A stretch of 5,294 nt of DNA from NCBI GenBank assembly GCA_913776675.1, contig CAJYRE010000053.1, positions 1 through 5,294 of the forward strand, given 5' to 3'. Both the position numbers and the translations under genes were made by a program. The notes beneath the pieces were generated by a model. The model was not told where the DNA came from. It saw only the letters and a list, made by a program, of their open reading frames with translations, and ran no database searches. Below, piece by piece: positions 1 through 5,294 of this stretch. Every line of letters starts with the position of its first letter. Positions within the stretch are counted from its first letter, which is position 1. This DNA comes from Rhizobiaceae bacterium. Its GTDB lineage: Bacteria; Pseudomonadota; Alphaproteobacteria; Rhizobiales; Rhizobiaceae.

Positions 1-525
1 CTTGATCATCAGGTGGATATGCCGACAGTGCCGCAACCGGAAAACCTGATGGGTGAGCAGGAATTCCGGGCCATGTTTCTGGCAAAAGCCCCGGATGCCG
101 TGAAGAAATACTGGGCGCGGGAGCGTCCTGTCGAGTTTCGGCCCACTTCGTTTCACCATTACATGTCTGATGCCAAGTTGGAGCCAAAGGCCGACATCTG
201 GGTGCGCCTGACCGATGCCGTGCCGGATAACCGGCATTTGCAGGCTGCTGTGCTGGCCTACCTCTCGGACATGACGCTTCTGGATATTTCGCTCTATGCC
301 CATGGCATGTCGATTTTTGATCAGAGAATTCAGGCTGCCAGTCTGGACCATGCCATGTGGTTTCATCGCCCGTCACGGCTGGATGACTGGATGCTCTATA
401 GTCAGGATAGTCCAAGCGCATCCGGTGGGCGTGGCATGACGCGCGGCTCCCTTTATACGCGATCCGGACAGTTGATTGCCTCTGTTGCGCAGGAAGGTTT
501 GATTCGGAAAAGAGCAGATGATTAA
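1..525 (+). CDS. tesB: Acyl-CoA thioesterase II (TesB), 3' part only
   Basis: This is the C-terminal 174 codons of a TesB-type thioesterase, which hydrolyses medium- and long-chain acyl-CoA to free fatty acid and CoA in the cytoplasm. The reading frame is open from the first base, so the start lies outside the window; the family is usually about 285 residues, so roughly 110 are missing. What remains is the second hotdog domain. The family block DHAMWFHRP is at window codons 116-124 and the C-terminal block AQEGLIR surrounds codon 164. By alignment from memory with E. coli TesB (Asp204, Thr228, Gln278), the catalytic positions are Asp at codon 90, Ser at codon 114 in place of Thr, and Gln at codon 164. 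The Thr-to-Ser change keeps the hydroxyl and I believe it is common in homologues. The gene ends in TAA 228 bases before glnK, which has its own promoter signals, so co-transcription is not needed. Family assignment is firm; substrate range cannot be read from sequence. Confidence 0.95.
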   Translation, partial: LDHQVDMPTVPQPENLMGEQEFRAMFLAKAPDAVKKYWARERPVEFRPTSFHHYMSDAKLEPKADIWVRLTDAVPDNRHLQAAVLAYLSDMTLLDISLYAHGMSIFDQRIQAASLDHAMWFHRPSRLDDWMLYSQDSPSASGGRGMTRGSLYTRSGQLIASVAQEGLIRKRADD

Positions 526-1092
<567 letters not shown>

Positions 1093-1120
1093 GACCGAGC
1101 GTCAAGGGGAGCAGATTCAC

Positions 1121-2491
1121 ATGTCATTTTCCAAGCTTACCTCCGGCGCGCTTCGCGTTGGAACTCTCTCAGCGGCGCTTCTGGCTCCGGTTCTGGCTTT
1201 CGCGCAGGATGCAGCCCCTGCTGCGGCAACCACGGCAGCAGCGGCGGCGGCCGCTGTGCCGGATAAGGGCGATACGGCCTTTATGTTCATTTCCACCATT
1301 CTGGTGCTGTTCATGGCGGTTCCGGGCCTTGGCCTGTTTTACGGCGGTCTGGTGCGCGCCAAGAACATGCTGTCCGTGCTGATGCAATGCACGATCATTG
1401 CCACCATGGTGATGATTGTCTGGGTTCTGTATGGCTATTCGTTTGCTTTCGGTGGCGGCACCAACGCCTTCTTCGGTGGCTTTGCCAAGATGTTCCTGTC
1501 GGGCGTTACCACCACCAGCACGGCTCCCACCTTTACCAAGGGTGTCGTGATTCCGGAAATGATCTTCATGCTGTTCCAGATGACCTTCGCAGCCATTACG
1601 CCTGCGCTGATCATTGGGGCTTTTGCTGAGCGCATCAAGTTCTCGGCCGTTATCCTGTTCTCGCTGCTGTGGGTTACATTCGTGTACTTCCCGGTTGCTC
1701 ATATGGTGTGGGATTCGAACGGCTATCTCTTCGGCCTCGGTGCCCTTGATTTCGCGGGCGGCACGGTTGTTCACATCAACGCCGGTGTTGCAGGTCTCGT
1801 AGGTGCCATTCTGGTGGGTAAGCGCACCGGCTACGGCAAGGACATGATGGCTCCGCACTCCATGACCATGACCTATATTGGTGCCGCCATGCTGTGGTTC
1901 GGCTGGTTCGGCTTTAACGCCGGTTCCAATCTGGAAGCATCGGGCGGTGCCATGCTGGCAAGCGTCAACACCTTTGTGGCAACGGCTGCGGCAACGCTGT
2001 CGTGGTGCGTGGTTGAATCCTTCACCCGTGGCAAGGCTTCCATGCTGGGTGCTGCTTCCGGCATGATCGCTGGTCTGGTGGCTGTAACCCCTGCTGCTGG
2101 TATTGTTGGTCCCATGGGTGCGATTGTTCTGGGCGTTGTGGTTTCGCCGCTGTGCTACTTCTTCGTCTCGGTTGTGAAGAACAAGTTCGGTTACGATGAC
2201 ACCGCTGACGTGTTCGGCGTTCACGGTGTTGGCGGCATGTTCGGTGCGATTGCAACGGGCGTTTTTGCCAGCGCATCGCTGGGCGGTGTCGGCTATGCAG
2301 AAGGTGTCACCATGGGCCATCAGGTTCTGGTGCAGCTCAAGGCCGTTGTGATCACCGTGCTGTGGACAGGTATTGGCTCCTTCATCATCTACAAGATTGT
2401 GGATGTGATTGTGGGTCTGCGTGTGCCTGTGGAAGCCGAACGTGAAGGTCTCGACCTCGCGTCTCACGGCGAAGCAGCCTATCACAACTAA
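1121..2491 (+). CDS. amtB: Ammonium transporter AmtB
   Basis: An Amt/Rh-family ammonium channel of 456 residues, expected as a trimer in the inner membrane. Residues 1-28 look like a cleavable signal peptide with a cut after AFA. An Ala-rich stretch (about 31-46) precedes some eleven hydrophobic segments between residues 54 and 433. The family signature runs from DFAGGTVVHINAG (210-222). The pore twin histidines are His218 and His368; Asp210 and Trp197 match E. coli Asp160 and Trp148; GFNAGS (264-269) supplies the gate Phe265 and Ser269, and Phe156 is the likely second gate residue. These equivalences are by eye. The cytoplasmic tail LRVPVEAEREGLDLASHGE (433-451) is the conserved segment needed for GlnK control. 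AAGGGGAG (1104-1111) lies nine bases before the chosen ATG, a strong ribosome site. An upstream in-frame opening inside glnK is ignored because the signal peptide starts at 1121. It follows glnK by 28 bases in one operon and ends before the terminator at 2623. Confidence 0.97.
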   Translation: MSFSKLTSGALRVGTLSAALLAPVLAFAQDAAPAAATTAAAAAAAVPDKGDTAFMFISTILVLFMAVPGLGLFYGGLVRAKNMLSVLMQCTIIATMVMIVWVLYGYSFAFGGGTNAFFGGFAKMFLSGVTTTSTAPTFTKGVVIPEMIFMLFQMTFAAITPALIIGAFAERIKFSAVILFSLLWVTFVYFPVAHMVWDSNGYLFGLGALDFAGGTVVHINAGVAGLVGAILVGKRTGYGKDMMAPHSMTMTYIGAAMLWFGWFGFNAGSNLEASGGAMLASVNTFVATAAATLSWCVVESFTRGKASMLGAASGMIAGLVAVTPAAGIVGPMGAIVLGVVVSPLCYFFVSVVKNKFGYDDTADVFGVHGVGGMFGAIATGVFASASLGGVGYAEGVTMGHQVLVQLKAVVITVLWTGIGSFIIYKIVDVIVGLRVPVEAEREGLDLASHGEAAYHN

Positions 2492-2500
2492 GCTCTGGCG

Positions 2501-2595
2501 TTTGTCAGGGAAAAGTGGAATCCGGTTTTCCCGAACAGACAAATGAAAACAAAGGAATCGAGAGTCTGTCTGCGGCCATCTTCTGCTGGGATGGC
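2501..2595. repeat. Palindromic intergenic element after amtB, resembling rhizobial dispersed repeats
   Basis: Nine bases after the amtB stop a long imperfect hairpin forms: TTTGTC (2501-2506) pairs with GACAAA (2538-2543), and inside it GGGAAAA (2508-2514) with TTTTCCC (2526-2532). A competing pairing uses ACAGAC (2535-2540) with GTCTGT (2564-2569). A second hairpin pairs GCCATC (2575-2580) with GATGGC (2590-2595). No T run follows either hairpin, so they are not terminators. The stretches GTGGAATCCGGTTTTCC (2515-2531) and AAACAAAGGAATCGAGAG (2547-2564) resemble, from memory, dispersed palindromic repeats in intergenic DNA of Rhizobiales, such as RIME-type elements. One copy alone cannot prove repetition. 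As RNA it could protect the glnK-amtB message from 3' exonucleases. Confidence 0.45.
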
Positions 2596-2622
2596 TTGGA
2601 TATGAGCCTTGAAGAGTATCAG

Positions 2623-2657
2623 AAAGCCCGGCGTCAGTCGGGCTTTTGCCGTTTTTT
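2623..2657 (+). terminator. Rho-independent terminator of glnK-amtB
   Basis: AAAGCCCG (2623-2630) pairs perfectly with CGGGCTTT (2639-2646), an 8-base stem with an 8-base loop, followed by T2647 and, after GCCG, a run of six T (2652-2657). It lies 131 bases after the amtB stop and ahead of the ftsK promoter region. It separates nitrogen-controlled from cell-division transcription. Confidence 0.85.
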
Positions 2658-2685
2658 GCTGGTTTTGTGCCGGAATGATTGATGG

Positions 2686-2701
2686 TTAAAGGAGCATTAA
2701 C
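2686..2701 (+). promoter_or_regulatory. CtrA box upstream of ftsK
   Basis: TTAA (2686-2689), seven bases, then TTAAC (2697-2701) is an exact match to the full CtrA consensus TTAA-N7-TTAAC. CtrA is the master cell-cycle response regulator of alphaproteobacteria. The box lies 100 bases before the ftsK start codon and after the preceding terminator, so ftsK is the obvious target. In CtrA-activated promoters the box usually covers the -35 region; no convincing -10 hexamer stands out downstream, so activation and repression are both possible. Confidence 0.6.
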
Positions 2702-2716
2702 TTCAGGTCGGGTAAC

Positions 2717-2743
2717 GTGTTCCTTTAGAAGAGTGAAGAACAC
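2717..2743. promoter_or_regulatory. Inverted repeat GTGTTC-N15-GAACAC in the ftsK leader
   Basis: GTGTTC (2717-2722) and GAACAC (2738-2743) form a perfect 6-base dyad with a 15-base spacer, between the CtrA box and the ftsK start. It could bind a dimeric regulator or form a weak stem in the leader RNA. It does not have the alphaproteobacterial LexA arrangement (GTTC-N7-GTTC). A chance origin is possible for arms this short. Confidence 0.2.
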
Positions 2744-2801
2744 AAGAGTGATTCGCTCTGTCTATCCCTTTGTCGAACCCGGACTGGCAGGCGGAACAGG
2801 T

Positions 2802-5294
2802 ATGAGCAGAACCACGCTGGCAGCATTGCAAGAGAGAACACCCCGGTCTGTCGTGGTGGCTTTCATTGTCAGGCAATGTCTTGTCCTGATGGGCTTTTGT
2901 GTATTTTTGGGTCTGGTTGCCGCCATTGCGGCGCTCTCGACCTGGAATATTGACGATCCCAGTTTTTCCTATGCAACGGATCGGGTTCCCACCAACATTT
3001 TGGGCCATCCCGGCGCTGTGTTTGCAGATCTGGCCATGCAGTTTCTCGGCCTGTCGTCCGTTGCCGCGCTTCTGCCGGTTTTGGCCTGGTCCCTGTCGCT
3101 GATTTCTGGTCGTCGCATTACACGCCTGCCACGACGCATGGCGGCCTGGGGTTTTGGCGCTGTGATTGCGGCGGCTGTGTTCGGCTGCTTTCCGCCACCG
3201 GCCACATGGCCGATCCCCAATGGCATTGGCGGCGTGATTGGTGACATGATCCTGCGCTTTCCTGCCTTGTTTGTTGGAGCCTATCCAACCGGTGCCTTTG
3301 CCATGGCGGTGGGGGCAGTGTTGGCCATTCCCATGCTGTGGTGCATGCTGTTTGCGGCAGGCATTATTGGCAATCTCGATGATGATGAAGATGACATCAT
3401 GGCGGCGCAGGCGAGATCAGCCCGCGCGCGCGCGGAAGATGCCCGCTCTGCCAAGGGCAAGGCCGTTGTTGATGACGACGAGGAAGAAGATGATCGCGTA
3501 GGTCCGCTGGCGCTGGTTGCCGGAGCCATCACCCATGCGTGGTATACCGGCCATGCCCGCGTTCGCCGTCTGGCAGGCATGAAACCACAGGGCCGTGAAA
3601 AGGCCGATTTTGATCAGCCCTATGATTTCAACGATGATGATGTGCCAGCTCATGGCGAACATTTGCATGTTGTTGGTGAGCGGGCTGATCCGTCTTTTGC
3701 AGCGGGTTCGCGGCGACGGATTGCCACGCCGCCGATGCGCTTCGAGGACGAGCATGACGAGCCGCCGTTTGACCTCAAAGGCCGTGGTCGTGCGTCGGAT
3801 GACATTCTGTTCGACGATGATGAAGAGGATCTGGTGCCCAAGCCAGCGGCCCGTCGCGGGCCCGCCCGCTCAGAACGGCCGCGTGTTGTGCCTGCGCCAC
3901 CAGCAGGGCCGCGCAGCAACCGTGGTTTCCAACTGCCCTCTCTGGACTTGTTGATGGAGCCGCCGCGTAGTGTCACCAAGGATGCCAGCCTTTCAGCGGA
4001 TCAATTGGAGCATAACGCCCGCATGCTGGAAGGTGTGCTGGAAGATTTTGGCGTCAAGGGTGACATTATTGAAGTGCGCCCCGGCCCGGTGGTGACCTTG
4101 TATGAGTTGGAGCCTGCGCCGGGCATCAAGTCCTCCCGCGTGATTGGTCTGGCCGATGATATTGCCCGCTCCATGAGCGCGATTGCTGCCCGCGTGGCCG
4201 TTGTCCCTGGCCGCAACGCCATCGGGATTGAATTGCCAAACCGCACCCGCGAGACGGTGTATTTGCGCGAAATGATCAGCAGCCGCGATTTTGACAGTTC
4301 CAAGGCCAAATTGCCGATGGCGCTGGGTAAGACCATTGGTGGTGAGCCGGTGATTGCCGATCTGGCCAAAATGCCGCATCTGCTGGTGGCCGGGACCACG
4401 GGTTCCGGCAAATCGGTGGCGATCAACACCATGATCCTGTCGCTGGTCTATCGTCTGCCGCCGGAAAAATGCCGCCTGATCATGATTGATCCGAAAATGC
4501 TGGAACTGTCGATTTACGACGGTATTCCGCATCTGCTCTCGCCTGTCGTGACGGACCCGAAAAAGGCTGTTGTTGCCTTGAAATGGACCGTGCGCGAGAT
4601 GGAAGAGCGCTACAAGAAAATGTCCAAGATCGGCGTGCGCAACATTGATGGCTTCAACAGCCGGGTGGAGCAGGCCATTGAAAAGGGCGAGGTGCTGACC
4701 CGCACCGTGCAGGTGGGCTTTGATCGCCAGACCGGCGAGGCGATGTATGAAACCGAAAAATTTGATCTCAAGCCCATCCCCTACATTGTCGTGATCATCG
4801 ATGAAATGGCCGACCTGATGATGGTGGCGGGCAAGGATATTGAAGGGGCGGTGCAGCGTCTTGCCCAGATGGCGCGCGCGGCGGGTATTCATGTCATCAT
4901 GGCCACGCAGCGTCCGTCGGTCGATGTGATCACCGGCACGATCAAGGCCAATTTCCCCACCCGGATTTCCTTCCAGGTGACATCGAAAATCGACAGCCGC
5001 ACCATTTTGGGCGAGCAGGGGGCCGAGCAACTGCTGGGCATGGGCGATATGCTGTACATGGCCGGTGGCGGGCGTATTCAGCGTGTGCATGGTCCATTTG
5101 TGTCGGACAATGAGGTGGAAGACATTGTTGCTTACCTCAAAACCCAAGGCGCACCGGATTATCTTGAAGCCGTTACCATTGATGAGGATGAAGAGGATGG
5201 CGGTGGCCCTGCGGGCACCGGCAATCTGGCAGGCTCCGATGATCCTTACGATCAGGCGGTGGCTATTGTCCTGCGTGACGGCAAGGCTTCAACC
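2802..5294 (+). CDS. ftsK: DNA translocase FtsK, 5' part
   Basis: FtsK is the ATP-driven motor at the division septum that moves chromosome ends apart and activates XerCD recombination at dif. The window holds 831 codons; the frame runs off the right edge. The N-terminal module has four likely membrane segments (about residues 28-48, 76-101, 112-131, 166-190). A linker of about 190 residues (191-380) follows, rich in Asp/Glu runs, Arg and Pro, much shorter than the roughly 600 residues of E. coli. The alpha domain begins near 380. The RecA-like beta domain has Walker A GTTGSGKS (531-538), Walker [14 protein letters not shown] (661-673, Asp667-Glu668) and the motif ATQRPS (701-706). [13 protein letters not shown] (819-831) opens the DNA-reading gamma winged helix, the rest being outside. 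ATG 2802 is chosen because GGCGGA (2790-2795) lies six bases before it and the N-terminus fits rhizobial FtsK; GTG codons at 2733 and 2748 are in frame but lack family support. A CtrA box lies 100 bases upstream. Confidence 0.97.
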   Translation, partial: MSRTTLAALQERTPRSVVVAFIVRQCLVLMGFCVFLGLVAAIAALSTWNIDDPSFSYATDRVPTNILGHPGAVFADLAMQFLGLSSVAALLPVLAWSLSLISGRRITRLPRRMAAWGFGAVIAAAVFGCFPPPATWPIPNGIGGVIGDMILRFPALFVGAYPTGAFAMAVGAVLAIPMLWCMLFAAGIIGNLDDDEDDIMAAQARSARARAEDARSAKGKAVVDDDEEEDDRVGPLALVAGAITHAWYTGHARVRRLAGMKPQGREKADFDQPYDFNDDDVPAHGEHLHVVGERADPSFAAGSRRRIATPPMRFEDEHDEPPFDLKGRGRASDDILFDDDEEDLVPKPAARRGPARSERPRVVPAPPAGPRSNRGFQLPSLDLLMEPPRSVTKDASLSADQLEHNARMLEGVLEDFGVKGDIIEVRPGPVVTLYELEPAPGIKSSRVIGLADDIARSMSAIAARVAVVPGRNAIGIELPNRTRETVYLREMISSRDFDSSKAKLPMALGKTIGGEPVIADLAKMPHLLVAGTTGSGKSVAINTMILSLVYRLPPEKCRLIMIDPKMLELSIYDGIPHLLSPVVTDPKKAVVALKWTVREMEERYKKMSKIGVRNIDGFNSRVEQAIEKGEVLTRTVQVGFDRQTGEAMYETEKFDLKPIPYIVVIIDEMADLMMVAGKDIEGAVQRLAQMARAAGIHVIMATQRPSVDVITGTIKANFPTRISFQVTSKIDSRTILGEQGAEQLLGMGDMLYMAGGGRIQRVHGPFVSDNEVEDIVAYLKTQGAPDYLEAVTIDEDEEDGGGPAGTGNLAGSDDPYDQAVAIVLRDGKAST

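Noticed and set aside
1211..1260. The GC-rich, Ala-coding stretch early in amtB as a possible expanded repeat
   Set aside because: It codes for an Ala-rich spacer after the signal peptide, and the codons are mixed rather than a clean tandem repeat. Such spacers are ordinary.
1169..2743. A 524-codon open frame on the - strand opposite amtB
   Set aside because: It is low in hydrophobic residues, rich in His, Asn, Gln and Arg, and has no recognisable domain. It mirrors the codon bias of amtB, which is certain on the + strand.
2658..2801. A LexA (SOS) box controlling ftsK, as reported in E. coli
   Set aside because: No GTTC-N7-GTTC, GAAC-N7-GAAC or CTG-N10-CAG site is visible; the only GTTC and GAAC are 15 bases apart in inverted order.
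3993..5147. A 384-codon open frame on the - strand opposite ftsK
   Set aside because: It is His- and Asn-rich with no family motif and lies exactly opposite the conserved FtsK alpha and beta domains. It is a codon-bias shadow.

Overview
The window reads as ordinary chromosomal DNA of an alphaproteobacterium, most likely of the order Hyphomicrobiales (Rhizobiales). The reasons are the order tesB - glnK - amtB - ftsK, which I recall from Sinorhizobium, Agrobacterium and Brucella chromosomes; the FtsK sequence, with a short N-terminal membrane module and a linker of only about 190 residues; a full CtrA-type box ahead of ftsK; and an intergenic palindromic stretch after amtB that resembles repeats scattered through rhizobial genomes. 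All four genes lie on the + strand. I see no tRNA, rRNA, CRISPR array, transposase or phage gene.

Layout. Bases 1-525 hold the 3' end of an acyl-CoA thioesterase II gene (tesB), whose start lies outside the window. Bases 526-753 are a regulatory stretch with, in order, an AT-rich dyad, an IHF-like site, a sigma-54-type -24/-12 promoter and a leader hairpin. Then come glnK (754-1092, P-II signalling protein of 112 residues) and amtB (1121-2491, ammonium channel of 456 residues), 28 bases apart and surely one operon. Bases 2492-2801 (310 bases) hold no gene. They contain a long hairpin that may belong to a dispersed repeat, a rho-independent terminator at 2623-2657, a perfect CtrA box TTAA-N7-TTAAC at 2686-2701 and a further small dyad. 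The cell-division DNA translocase gene ftsK starts at 2802 and runs off the right edge after 831 codons, just as its gamma domain begins.

How the genes work together. GlnK and AmtB form the classic nitrogen-sensing pair: GlnK is expected to be uridylylated on Tyr51 under nitrogen limitation and to block AmtB when nitrogen is plentiful. The sigma-54 promoter with an upstream IHF-like site fits nitrogen-limited activation by an NtrC-type activator, although no canonical NtrC site is visible. FtsK is functionally separate, insulated by the terminator, and appears to have its own cell-cycle (CtrA) control. tesB is a housekeeping neighbour.

I found no undescribed multi-gene system. The signals most worth a second look are regulatory: the layered glnK promoter region, the CtrA box before ftsK, and the structured sequence between amtB and its terminator.
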